64,000 bases of DNA from assembly GCA_018873245.2 (NCBI GenBank), contig JAEMBT020000008.1, positions 2,466,001-2,530,000 of the forward strand, written 5' to 3'. Made by a program: the position numbers and the translations under genes. Below the pieces are notes generated by a model. It worked only from the letters and a program-made list of their open reading frames with translations, searched no databases and had not been told where the DNA came from. Below are positions 1 through 25,300 of the stretch, in pieces; the stretch's first letter is position 1, and each line of letters begins with the position of its first letter. The stretch is from Archegozetes longisetosus (lineage: Eukaryota > Arthropoda > Arachnida > Sarcoptiformes > Trhypochthoniidae).

Positions 1-2929
1 AAGAGCTATTCCCTGAGTTCAACAACAAGTTTGATCGTTATCTCTGTGGTTCGTACATATCTAACACATCCTATAATAAAGTACAAGAATGTGAGTATAA
101 TATAAAACGCTTATTGCCTACAAAAGGAGGCTTAAGATTATTTTACGGCACAAACAATTGAGTACTAAATTAGAAATTATAATCAATTATGATAAGTTAT
201 CAAAAGCGATTATCCAAAATGCTTGTCCATTTTAAAGGCTTTTCTCAACTATTGCCTGACAATAGCGATGATTGATTACTCTCGCGGTAATACTTTTTAT
301 CAATCAAATTACTATTGCGTTCAATTCAAACAATTATTCTCAGTATTACTATGTTTACTTAACTTAATTCAAGTTTTACACGTTTAGCATCGGTCTATAA
401 GTAATCTGTGATTGAGAATCGCTTATAAAACTAATTTTAAAATTGAATACTAATTCGAGGAGAATGATCTAAACTTTTACATATATTTCATTGAAATTAA
501 TTTCTACTAAAAAGTGCTGATATTTAGTAGAAACAAAAATTAATTACCGACAAAATAGTAGTTATTTATATGAGAAGGAAGTTCTAAGCAATAGCTTTAC
601 GACAAATTTGTTAAGTATCGAAACACGAGTCAATAACATCCGTCAAATGATTAATGAATTATAATTAGCGGCTTTACTCCAACTCAATCGCCATATGAAA
701 CAAATATGTGTTAGTTTTGTAATAAACGGAAAGTTTGATAAACTTTTATCCAAATCAAACCAAACCAAACGGACTGAACAGACTTTACATTTATTAATAG
801 AAATAACAAATGCTTTCAAATTATAAATAAGTTAATGAAAGGCTTAAGAAATTTGAATTGTTTTGATAAACAGGAATCAAAGTTTGAAAATTGAATAACA
901 GTTAGAAGTTGTTAAGCGACACAAGTTAGAGCTTGTTATTTATCAAATTTATTACTATTTACATATCTTTTATGAGATGTTGAATTTTTCTCATGTTTGC
1001 ACCAAAAACATTTATAAAAAATATTTCAAATTCCATAATAAGCCCTTTGATTAAAGTGAAGTGAAATATAGATGTAGTTTGAGAACTTTGCTATAATTAA
1101 GTAAGATTTACTACTATCAGATAATTCAACAGTGATAAATAAATACGTAATAGACTTATTGAAAATAATAAAAGAAATCAATTTTTATATATAATCAAAA
1201 TTTATTAAATCTAATGTTTTTATTAGTCGATAACAATATCGATAGTTTTTGACGGAGTATTAATAGAATGCAAGCAAAAAGTGTTATAAAATTAGAGTGA
1301 AATTGAGCGCAAAAAAGCGAGTCTCAAGTAAGAAATAAAACATAAAAGCGGTTTAACATAATCTGTATCTAAAACTACACTTGAAAAGAATGTTTGGCTT
1401 TTCAAGTGTAATAAAAATGCAGCGCAAATAGTGTTTAAACTTAGATCTCTAACCCCAGACGTGACTAATAATTGTTCGCATAGTTTTTCAAACACTTCTC
1501 AAATTGAGCTCTACTTCATTTGAGCGCTAATTCGTTTTAAATATTTTTCAACTCATCATAAATACTAGTATTGAGTTAACACTAAGTCAAATTATCTCTC
1601 AACTAATATTTAAACCGCTTCTTCACTAAAATGACTCAAAAATGAAAGCTATGATCAACCGATTGAATAACTTCTAACCAATAATGAGTGATTATTGAAA
1701 ACCAATTCAAACGTGGGAACTGAGTCGAAAGAGTTATAGATTTGTGAAAATATATATTGATTTTAAAAATATGTGGTCAAATAACTGAAATTTAGATGAT
1801 TATTCGTATATAAGAACACTTTAAAAAAGTAGTCAAACTTGTATGTATTGGCAACGCCTTCACATATTAAACATAGTTTTGAAATTTATATTTTTTACTC
1901 TGCTCACATTTCTCTTATGACTAACTCTCAATTTTGTATTAATTCTTCTCAAATGTATTCATATCTATTTTTCAATTTCTCATAAGTGATTCATTATCAC
2001 TTCTTTATTATTCATTAAATCAATCGAATTCAAAACTACTTTGTGTCTCAACTATTTTATTAAAGTTAAGCTCAAATTGTATCAAATTTTCAATTAAATT
2101 GTAATTGAATGATAATAAAGTTTGAAACAGTCACTCCTAGCCTTCAGTTAATTGGTCTTAAAAAGTTTGCATTTATCTAACCAGAGAATTGAAACAAATT
2201 ATGACAATTTTTGGATTAAAACTAGAATTAGTTATAGATTAGTTTAAAAACTTTTGAAAAGCTTATATCAAAAAATTGGTTCACATTAAAGTAATATTAA
2301 AACGAGGATCCAGTAAAAATAGATGACAACTATTTAAGAGTCTGTTTAAAACTCAAAGACCAAAACAAATGTGCACTAAAAATGCAAAACAATTCTGACA
2401 GAAAAACAATTTCAGTCTACGAGTAGCTTAATAATAATTAATAACTAATAGAATAATTAAGTCATTACTTACAAAACAATGAACTCAATGAAAAATTGTC
2501 AAAATGATCAACACTTTAAAAAAGTTTTATTAGACTTAAAAAGTTTGTAAAGAAAGTCTTATGGAATAAGAGATCAAATAAAACATGATTACAGCTGAGA
2601 AAGTAATAGAAGACTTTTGACGCATTTCTCTCTCTTGACTGCATAGACTGAAAAACATTTCAATGCCGTCCGATAAACATTTTACCCTCAAGTTTCACTT
2701 GCATTGAATAAGTTGCAGAGAGACAGAAACCTTTACTGATTGGTTGGCTAACGGATATGAAGTAATACTTGTAATCATGGTAATGCTTATGCGCTCTCAT
2801 GTACGCCACCCTTCAACCAGTTCTAAGGTTATCTTTACCTCAATAGTGAATGTGCTGTTGTCTACCTGTACAAATATTAAGCTTTTAACTGCTTTCATTA
2901 AAGTTTTAGCCTTGTTATTGAGCTTCAAG

Positions 2930-3000
2930 TTTTAACTTTTTTATTACGCAAAAGCCTTAACTTTTTTATTACCCGTAAAGTTCTAACTTTTTTATTATAC
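2930..3000. repeat. Minisatellite, three imperfect ~25-30 bp copies
   Basis: The core TTAACTTTTTTATTAC (last unit TCTAACTTTTTTATTAT) occurs three times in a row, separated by short A-rich spacers (GCAAAAGCC, CCGTAAAG). Confidence 0.7.
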
Positions 3001-3730
3001 ATAAACATTTAATCTCTACTTTCGCTTCAATTTTTACATTGAATGACCTAATAAAAACTTATTTAAATTAAGTTTTGTCACTAAAATGGCTTTAACACTT
3101 AATATAATATGTGATAAACATTAAATATTTAATTACATAGTATTTGTTCATTTAAACGCTCTGCTCATTATCCATCGAATTTTTTCGTCATATTACTTAA
3201 ATTTGTTGACAATACTTATGGCAATTTGGTTTTAAGAGTCCTTTACTTCCATTTGACTGACCATCTGATAATCATAGTCTTCTTTTAACTAAACTTTCAT
3301 TTGATTGTGATTTAGTTTGATTTAAATCTTCAGTTTAATTATGATATCATTTTTTTATCATTTTTACCATTTTTATCATAATTGTTTGGTTTTCGATTGG
3401 ATTTAATTTAACTACTTTAGTAATATCCAACGTTTAATTAGTTCATTAATAATTTAAAATTGAAAAATATATGTATTTTGAAAATAAATATAATTTTGTC
3501 GGTCAATCTTAATCATTTAATCAAACCTATAAATTGAGCTATACTCGAAGTAAAAATCAAAACTTAATCATTGTTCAGTAATATGTGCAGCAATTAATTC
3601 AAATTTTAATGCTTCGGACAATTAAATAATAATAAATAATTTCGAATTTATAATGATTATGAAAGCCTAAGATCTGAGTTTAAAAAACTGTACGATTGAA
3701 AGCTTAATAACCGTTAATAGAAACGAGAAA

Positions 3731-3922
3731 AGGGCTGTTGCTATGATAACCTCTTCGAGGTACACATCAATTTGCTGCCAAATTTAATTTCTAATTTTCT
3801 TTCATTATTATATTGAATGTCTTATGAGTTAATATCTAAAGATATTATGGTCTAATGGCAAGCATGTTGTTACATCTCAGCACTTCTGGTGCTATCAATG
3901 ATTATTAAGTTTTTGAGTGTAC
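3731..3922 (+). repeat. Dispersed repeat, copy 1
   Basis: Shares blocks in the same order and orientation with 62931-63125: a GGCTGTTG start, GGCAAGCAT in the middle, then ACTTCTGG, GCTATCA and ATTATTAAGTTTTT at the end. No coding content or terminal inverted repeats were seen. It may be part of a longer unclassified interspersed repeat. Confidence 0.5.
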
Positions 3923-5963
3923 ACTTTGAATTAACTCAATTGAGAATCATTGAAATGAGATGTTTAATTATTTTGTTATTGACTACTCAGCGGAAAAACC
4001 TATTTGTAATTTCATGAATCTTATATGTCTGGCATAAATGCATTGAAGACGTGACAAGAACACGAAAAATCATAGAATACATGTAACATGCACTTCTAGT
4101 CATGAGTTGTTTAAACTTCTTTATCGATTTTTATTATTTGTTTCTTCCATCAATTCATGTTAACAGACGCTATAAACTAATTGAGTTTCTCTCAACTCAT
4201 TCGATAAACTTTTCGGTTCTTCCAAAAAGTCATTTCTCTTGTTTTTCTCAATTATTATCTGTTCAAAACTTTTCGCTTGGGTTACGCATAGCAAAGAATA
4301 AAATTCCGTCTCTGCCGTTAATCTTGTTTGAGTTGAATGTCAGAAAGTTTTTCATCAGTCGTTAGCTATTGATTGGGGTTAGTTAAGAAGTTATTTAAAT
4401 TTGAAATATTAATTTTAAAAATCAGAAGTGTAGATATTTGAATTGTAAATGGATAGTTTGCCACAAAATTAAGCGCTTCGGCTATTCAGAGCTAAGGTTC
4501 CTTATGCATAAATCATATTTATCTCTTACTTTATAAGTCTTGTGAGAGTTCACGTTAAATCAATATAAATTTTGCCTCTTATGACAAGCTATCATTAGAA
4601 AATGACTTATGAATCCCCTATATTCCTTCCGTAGAAACTATTTCAAAGTAGTTAGAAGTAAAGCTTATTAAAAACGTGGACAAACGTTTCATTATTTGTT
4701 ATATTGAGCAAATATCCGATCTAATCTTATAAAACAAAACAAATACTGATAAGAAACACCTATAATTATTTTGATAATTGAATCTTCTGATCGATATAAT
4801 AAAGCCTGTCTTATGTTGACAAGACTGAACTTGAAACAATCATTTTGAACTTCAGACCATGACTTTGTGACAATGTCCCAATTTGATGAATATTACACTA
4901 TAATGTTGACAATAAAATAGCTTTGCAGTCAAATAAAGTGAAGTTGATGAGCAAAACGTGTTCATAAGTTCTATTTAATCTCATTAATAAATAAGTAGTT
5001 TTGGTTTTTTGTTAAAACAAAAGCTTTTATCCAAATAATCTATGAATTAGCTGAAGACAGTCAGTAAATATAATGACAATTATAATGATAAACAAATATA
5101 TAAATAGTCAGCTAAACTCCTAATGAGATTTTAAATCTTGATTGCAGATTAAATTTAGGTTTTCGTATTAAACCTCTAAAATTATTTCATTTGTTTGCTT
5201 ACGTAAAGCAGAGATTTGTTTATTAGTATTAGTTTTAAACTTTATCCTTCGCTTCACTTCAAGTTAAATCTAATTTTAAAGCTTCAAATATGCTTCGACT
5301 TACGCCACTTGTGCACATATATAGTATTTGAATATTAGTCTAAATATATATATTATTCTCAATTATATATCTTAAGAATAGTTGACATAAAAACACATTG
5401 TTTTATTTGTTCTGTAAGGCCTAACAGTCAAACCTGAGAACAATTTGAATGAATCTAAAACATAGACGCTGTAATAATCAAAAGTAAGCAATCGTAGCAA
5501 TGATGTGAACAATTTTCAATTTGTTTTATAGTTGTTCAGAAAACTCGACTATTCTATATGCCGTTTGTGCGATCATTTAGTTACATTAATTACAATTAAA
5601 TTGAGTGACTGACAATTTATTCCATACCTTTTCTAGTTCTTTCTTTAATCAATTGATTTTTCAGATTCTTATTAACTTTTGTTCCGAACTTTGCTCTTGA
5701 GTTACATTCAGTTTTAAGTTTCGTCTCTTTATCGTTGACTCGATTTGAGGTTGAATTCAATTTGAAGGCTTGAAATACAATAATATGAGATCAAAATCAA
5801 TTATTTGAAACTTAATAACTAAAGATTTTTGGAAAGCATTACTCCAAAATAAAAATGAATTAGAATGAAACTTAGACTTACTTTCATTATTGAGTAGAAT
5901 CTGAACAAAAGTCGAATCAAATGATACTCTAATTAATATTACCAAAATTGGTATATAACTAGT

Positions 5964-7021
5964 GCTTCTACGTCAAAATGTCGCCCAAAAAATGTCATCA
6001 CCAATAATGTCGCCGGTAAATAATGTCGCCATACTAAAATGTCGCCTGTAAAATGTCCCTATGTAAAACTTTACACAAAAATTTTCGGTTTCAAGATTTT
6101 TTTATATATGCATTCCAAGTAAAATTAACAAAAATAAGATAACTGAAAATATTTTGTTAGGATGAGTTCATTTTTATTTAGTTATAGTAATAAAAGATAT
6201 AATAATTTGTAGAAAATGATTAGTGTAATACATGAATTGGAGTATGATCTGGACCTGCTTAGCAAGGAAGCTCATTCATAAGTAGACAATTGAAAACAAT
6301 TTAAACATTGGTTTGATAATAGGCTATTCATAATTATGTTCTTTTTCAATTTTTTGCGCTAATTTTTTATCAGGATAAAATGATAAAAGTCTCCATTCAC
6401 TATCTTAACTTCATGAGCTAGTTGACGCGGCTCAAAGACTTTTACATCAACTAAATTGTCTCGAAGTATTCTATGGATTTGACTCTTTAATTGATACTTA
6501 ATAAGTTCTTCCCATCTGTAAATGGATTGTGAACAAAAAAATAAAAATAAAAATTGGGCATAACTTTTAAACAGGTAGATATCGTTTAATAAATATATTA
6601 TATTAATCGATTTATCTTGATAAGTAATATCGATTAGGGTTTACCCTTAATTTTTATAATGTTACCGCGCGTGATAGCCTTATTAACCTATTATAAATCT
6701 AAAAATATGTTTAGGGTTATAACTTTAAGATATAAACAATTTTATATAACATTTCAATAGATAGAAAGTTTGAAACAGTGCTCGAGCACCGAGCACTGAG
6801 CGCAACATTTTTCCCAAGCACGCTCATCATTGTCAACAGGTCATAAACTTAAAATTCAATTCTAGACTTGTTTCAATATACAAAATTCTTATAAAGTGAC
6901 ATTATTTACCGGCGACATTATTTTCGGCGACATTATTGGCGGCGACATTTTTTACCGGCGACATTATTTTCGGCGACATTATTGGTGGCGACATTTTTGG
7001 GGCGACATTTGACGCAGAAGC
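5964..7021. mobile_element. Mutator-like fold-back element (non-autonomous)
   Basis: A 1,058 bp element flanked by a perfect 9 bp duplication, ATAACTAGT (5955-5963 and 7022-7030). Its ends are inverted: GCTTCTACGTCAAAATGTCG on the left and, on the reverse strand from the right, GCTTCTGCGTCAAATGTCGC. Both termini are built from tandem units of about 14-20 bp ending in AATGTCGCC, three to four on the left and about seven on the right. No transposase ORF is present; the only long reading frame is a shadow of the right-end subrepeats. A 9 bp duplication with long subrepeat-rich inverted ends fits the Mutator (MULE) superfamily, but without a transposase that is inference. Confidence 0.75.
6776..6832. 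mobile_element. Solo end of a hAT-type MITE
   Basis: Contains GTGCTCGAGCACC and ends in AGCACGCTCATCATTG, the same blocks and order as the right terminus of the MITE at 58547-59176. I found no matching left terminus nearby, so this looks like a degraded copy nested inside the 5964-7021 element. Confidence 0.5.
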
Positions 7022-7432
7022 ATAACTAGTTTGCACTTTGACGGTCAAACTTAAGACTATAATTTGTGTAATAGGCTGTCTTATGTTTAGTTGACTTGAA
7101 TGTCGAATCATTCCTTTGCAATGGTTTTGACCTAATAATTGCGGATTAAGGATTAAGTGTTTTTCCTCTACTCAACTGAAGTTAGCCATAGCTCTGATTT
7201 TGCGTATTGTTTACCGAAAGTGCCTCATGTTTAGTTAAATAAACATTACAATTAGTGCATTAATACTACTTTTTATTTAATTGAGTTCAATATTGTTTGT
7301 CGCATGCATTCGAAGTCAATCAATTCTAACATTTTTTCATAAATCATACAATTCATTACAAACAGTTGTTCATTGAAAGTTCGGTCAACAAAACACTGAT
7401 CTTTTTTAGGGTCTGGTCAGTTCAATAATCAA

Positions 7433-7505
7433 AGCGCACAAATCAATGGAAAGCTTGAGCTCATCGATGAGTTAATGGAGAGATAGTTCTCTATTGATTT
7501 GTGCG
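7433..7505. repeat. Short inverted repeat / hairpin
   Basis: GCGCACAAATCAATGGA (from 7433) pairs with TCTATTGATTTGTGCG (ending 7505) across a ~40 nt loop. The stem is about 16 bp with one mismatch, shorter than a normal miRNA precursor stem. Confidence 0.5.
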
Positions 7506-8246
7506 TCAGTTTGTTTAAAAACTTGATTTTTCTCTAATAATAAAGTATTGACATATGGAACTTAAGGATAACTCATTCGTTAGATTTCAATAAATCTGAA
7601 TTCGGATCAAACATAAGAGAGACGATTCCAAACAATTGAGTTGCGTTTAAAGCCTTTACAACAGAAATTTAAAAATCGATTTTTCTCTTTCTTCAGGCAA
7701 TTATCTACGATAAACCAAAACCTTTTCAGCTCTTCTCTTAAAACAATTGAAATTAAATTTTAATGAATATGATTTTGATTTTAAAAATATTATATATCCT
7801 TAAAAAAGCATAAATTAAAAAATATTCTCAAGTTTAAGGACACATATTCTTTAGTGAATTCGTGACCAAAAATACTAATTAAGTATTAATAACACTTTTT
7901 TCCAAATAAAAACATTAATTTGGCATTTGAGCGATAAGAGAAAAGTGAAAATCATTTAAATTCGAAGCTAAGATTTTGAAATATGTTACAAATTAAAAAT
8001 TAGTAATAAATATAAAGCTGCAGAAAATGAATAAGAATTATACAAATAATCAATTATTATAGTAATGTTTACATATATTTATAATGAATTCATTCATTTG
8101 AAATCTACTTATGAACACTTTTATGTACTTGTTTGTATTTAAATAGTATTTTTCGGTCTTTAAATAAAATGCTTCTGAATTTATCTTTCAATTTGTAATT
8201 ATTATGCAACTGTTTTTGTTATAAAATGTGTATCTATTACTAAAAT

Positions 8247-21241
<12,995 letters not shown>

Positions 21242-22380
21242 ATTAATAGTTATTTCTATTATTATTTGCTATTGTCGGTCAAATAACGACTTATTGCATA
21301 ACTCAGTTGTTTTTAGTTTAAATTAATAACAGATTCATAAACGAGTGTTTCAAATAATAAATATATATTAAAATAGAGAGAAATATTTTCAATTCTAATT
21401 TGAATTGTGGTGATTATTATTATTATTATTATTACTTATTCTTTTCTAGAAAACTCATTGATCGCCACATTGTGTGAGAGATCGTATTGTGTTATCTCAA
21501 TAACAGCTGTTTCGATCAAATCATAACGAATTACGACTAGTTTTCTCTCGCTTTTCTCTTCTTATTTTAAGGCGTTTTCCGATCTCTTCTACTCTAAATT
21601 TAGACATCAATTGTTGACGTAGTTTTTTGTACTTAAACTCGATTTCCAATTGGCATAAAAACCAACTAAAAATAATCATTTCTTTTTCAAATCATTTTCA
21701 TTAAAAAGTTCAGAAATCTTTTTACTATTGTTTTCATTCATATTCTTGAGTACTTAATCGAAATTTTAATATCTTTTTTATAACTTTCTATCATACTTTT
21801 GATTATGAAAATGTTTTTATGACCCTGACTTTTCGAAACTTTTCCATTGACCGTTGAGAGCAAAAGTTTAATAAAAGGACCACATTTTCGGTATGTGGAA
21901 ACCAGTTATTGAGTGAGGAAAGTGAGATCCGCTAAAGTAATTTATTTACATTACCTATCAAATACTAATGTTATGCCACGTGTAGTCTTTAATAGCAATT
22001 ATAATTTTAAACATATTTTTATAATTAACTTAATATAATTATAACACAAATCAAATGTTCACAAACCTATTATTCACTATTTATATTATGATAATGTGAC
22101 GCACTTTCCAGGCAAGTCTTTATACCACTTTATTTGGTTTTAAGTTTACTCATTTTCTGACGTTATCTTTAATTAAAACTATTTCTAATTTTAGCATTTT
22201 TATTTTCTATTTCACAAATCAATTGATAGATAAATTCAAAATATTTAAATAATTTGTTTTTAATTTTTTTCTCTGGTCTAATTCTAGATTTCAATTAATT
22301 AAATGATTATAAAGAGAATTAGTTTAACGAAAATAAGTTAAAAGTCAACTGAATATTGAAAACAATTAATAAAACTGGAA
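21242..22380. promoter_or_regulatory. Divergent upstream region between SRPK and the golgin
   Basis: 1.14 kb between the start codons of two genes transcribed away from each other, so it should hold both promoters and 5' UTRs. It contains an ATT repeat near 21416-21434 and a CACGTG site at 21977-21982. No TATA box could be assigned with confidence. Confidence 0.55.
21976..21982 (-). promoter_or_regulatory. ACGTGGC / CACGTG site (Golgi-stress-element-like)
   Basis: The minus strand reads ACGTGGC, identical to the published core of the Golgi apparatus stress response element bound by TFE3, and overlaps the E-box palindrome CACGTG. It lies about 400 bp upstream of the golgin start codon. A role here is inference from position and match only. 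Confidence 0.35.
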
Positions 22381-25300
22381 ATGGATTCGAGCGAAATAGC
22401 AGGCGATCTCTCATCACAACAACAATTAGTAAGCGAGTTAAAAGAAAAATTGAGACAAAACGAAAACTTATTGAAGGGAAGAGAGAATGAATTCGAAGAA
22501 TTGAAATCAAAGTTCAATAAATTGAAATTTTTACATAAGTCAAAAACCAGTATTAGTGGTGAATCAACACCAACGACAGCTAAAGCCGAATCAACTGGTG
22601 ACAGGCTGAGTTCTTCATCTTCAGAAGTGAGCGATCCCACAAATAGGGGAAAGTTTTTGTTACTTAAGAAACAATTGGAAGAAAGTCGCGCTCTTATTAA
22701 TAAACAAGAGAATGAGAAAAAACAAATGAAACTAGAAATTGAAACCTTGAAAGAAAATCAAATCAAGTATGAAGAAGATGAGGACGAAAGAGATGTTGAG
22801 ATAATAAGCACAAGTGAATCGATGAGAGGAGAAAATGTCAATGAATTGTTTGCGCAAATTGTCTATAAGGACACCAAAATTATGGAAATGAACCAAAAGA
22901 TTTGTGACCTCGAGACCAGAATTATGGATTTGCAGGTTATTCAGTATTTTTTATTAATTTCGTTGATTAAATTGAATTTCAGATTACAGTTTGATGAGAA
23001 ATAGAGTATTGTTTTGACTAAGATTAACTTCTTTCTAACTAATTATTTTAGAATTGATCCTTTTCGAATTATTTAAAGTGTTCCCAATCTATAATAATAT
23101 ATATAATTAATGTAAATATTTGAGTAATAAGTGAGTAAAGTGCGTGCATTGAGATAATAATTTAAAAAAGCTTATTGATCGGTATTTTAATGATATGAAC
23201 TAAATTTCTCAATAATCTGGTTAAAGATCTCTACTTTTATTAAGACTCGAATCATCTTTGCATGTTTGTTCCAGTGTTTCGAATTCTGTTTATATTTACT
23301 TATTGAACATTAAATTCAGTGTTAGTTTTAAAAAACTAAATAAATTACATTTTCAAAATTTTATTTGTAGGAAAATTTAAAAGAGCAAAACGAAGTATTG
23401 CAGGCACGCAATCGTGCGATTAAAGTATTGCTATCACAACAACAAAGCGGCGGAGGTCTGAATATGAGCTTTGATGAAGTAGTTCAGAGAGAAGAAGAGA
23501 AAGAACGTATCGAAAAATTGAAGGAAAGGGTGGCTGAGCTGGAGATGGAAAAGGGGAATCTGCAGTTGAAACTTATGGAACTGGAGGGCACGAATGGATC
23601 AAAGCCACCGCTAATTGATATTGAATTAGAAAGAGATTCGCTCAGAGCTGAAAGAGATGAGCTAAAAGTGAAATATACTGAAATAATAGCTAAGTTTGAT
23701 TCGCTTGAGTTGCAAAAAGATAAAGTGATTAGTGACAAAGAAAAACTTCTAAATGAAATTAGAAAACTAAAAGAAATTAATAATAATTATGATAAAGAGA
23801 AAGACAGAATGAAGACACAGATCGATGAGTTGAAATCTACCATTTCTGCTAATGAACAGAAACATAATTTAGTGAATAATGAGTTGAATAAAGTTAACGC
23901 TGAAATGGCAGAAAAAGAAACTGAGATCGAAAACGTTAGACGACAGTTGAGTGAATTAGCGCGAAAGTCAAAGACTATGATTGCTGAAAAAGATTCATTG
24001 ATTAATGAATTAAGACTTGAATTGGATCAAAGATCTGATAATATGCTGCTTGAAAAAGATGAAATAATTGATGAACTAAAAGCAGAGTTAGAGAAGTATA
24101 AGAACGATAACTGGTCTTTAGCTAATGTTAACGAAGAAATTAAATTAATGAATAGTCAATTAGAAGAAAAAGTTAAAAGTATTGAATCAGAATTAGAATC
24201 ACAAAAATTACGTTTAGAAGAAGTGATCGCAGACAAGGAAAACTTAGACAGTGATAAACAAAGTCTAATTGAAAAGTTAACAAATGATTTACAAGCTATT
24301 GAAAATGAAAAGTTAGAGTTGAAATCGGAACTTGAAAATAGATTGTTAGAAGTTTCACAATTTGAAGCTAAATTAAACGAATCGCTAGAGAAATATCGTA
24401 ATGAAAACGAAGAACTTAAGGCAAAGATTGAAAAGTTAAGTCAAGATAAGTTGGAATTGGAAACCGATTTCAGCGAAAGAGTTGATAAGCTCGAAGAAGT
24501 AATTAAGACCCAAATGGATCAGTTGTCAGCCCTTGAGAATGAGAAGGCAGTTCTCAACGAAGAAAGAGAAACATTGACTACCAGTTTAGAGGTAGAGAAA
24601 CAACGGAAACATGAGGCTATCGAGATGATGGAAAAAATTCAGAATGAAAAGTATGCTGAAAATGAGTTGATCGCTGATAAAGATAAACAAATTGAACAAT
24701 TGAGAAGTGAACTAGAAGAGTATGAAACTGTGATCAATAGTCAGAAGTCGGAGATAGATGAGTTCAATAGAAAACAGGTCAGAGCTTTCATTTCAGTTTC
24801 CTATAGCTTTGTGTGACTTCAGTAACTTTTATTGAACTTTAGTAAAAAATAATTATGCATTTCTAATATCTTGAATATTATAACCATGACTACAATGACT
24901 TTTTTTCAAAACTATTGCCAGCCTTGAAATAGTTCTCATTTAATTGTGTTTTTATTGATGTTTATTATCTCAAAATAGCATTAATGATGTTTTAGCGTTT
25001 TATCCCCTCATTTTAAAGCTTTCATACCTACAAGTATTTCTTGTAAATTCTTGTCACAATCTATAGATAACAAGTATTGTCTAAAAAGTGTTACAATTTT
25101 TAACATCCATGTCATCATTTCGTTCTATCTTCTCTATAGGAAGAGTCTTCTGCTTTAGTAAATGATTTAGAGCTAGATTTAGCTGAAAAAGTCAAAGCCT
25201 ATGAGGAATTGCAGTCAAGTTATGCTCAAAACCAATTGTTATTGAATAACAAAATTGGGTTTATTGATGAAATGGATAATGAGAAGAAACAGTTGGAGAA

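Larger units (their letters stand above)
1..5954. other. Intergenic, no gene seen
   Basis: AT-rich sequence with frequent stops in all frames. No ORF here shows codon bias, domains or splice partners. It holds a short tandem repeat at 2930-3000 and one copy of a dispersed repeat at 3731-3922. Confidence 0.6.

Noticed and set aside
6902-7111. Frame with repeated ...MSP...NVA... peptide
   Set aside because: A translation of the tandem AATGTCGCC units in the fold-back terminus, not a protein.
22319-22640. Minus-strand frames over the golgin start, and others at 23484, 25492 and 27668
   Set aside because: Reverse-strand shadows of coiled-coil exons.
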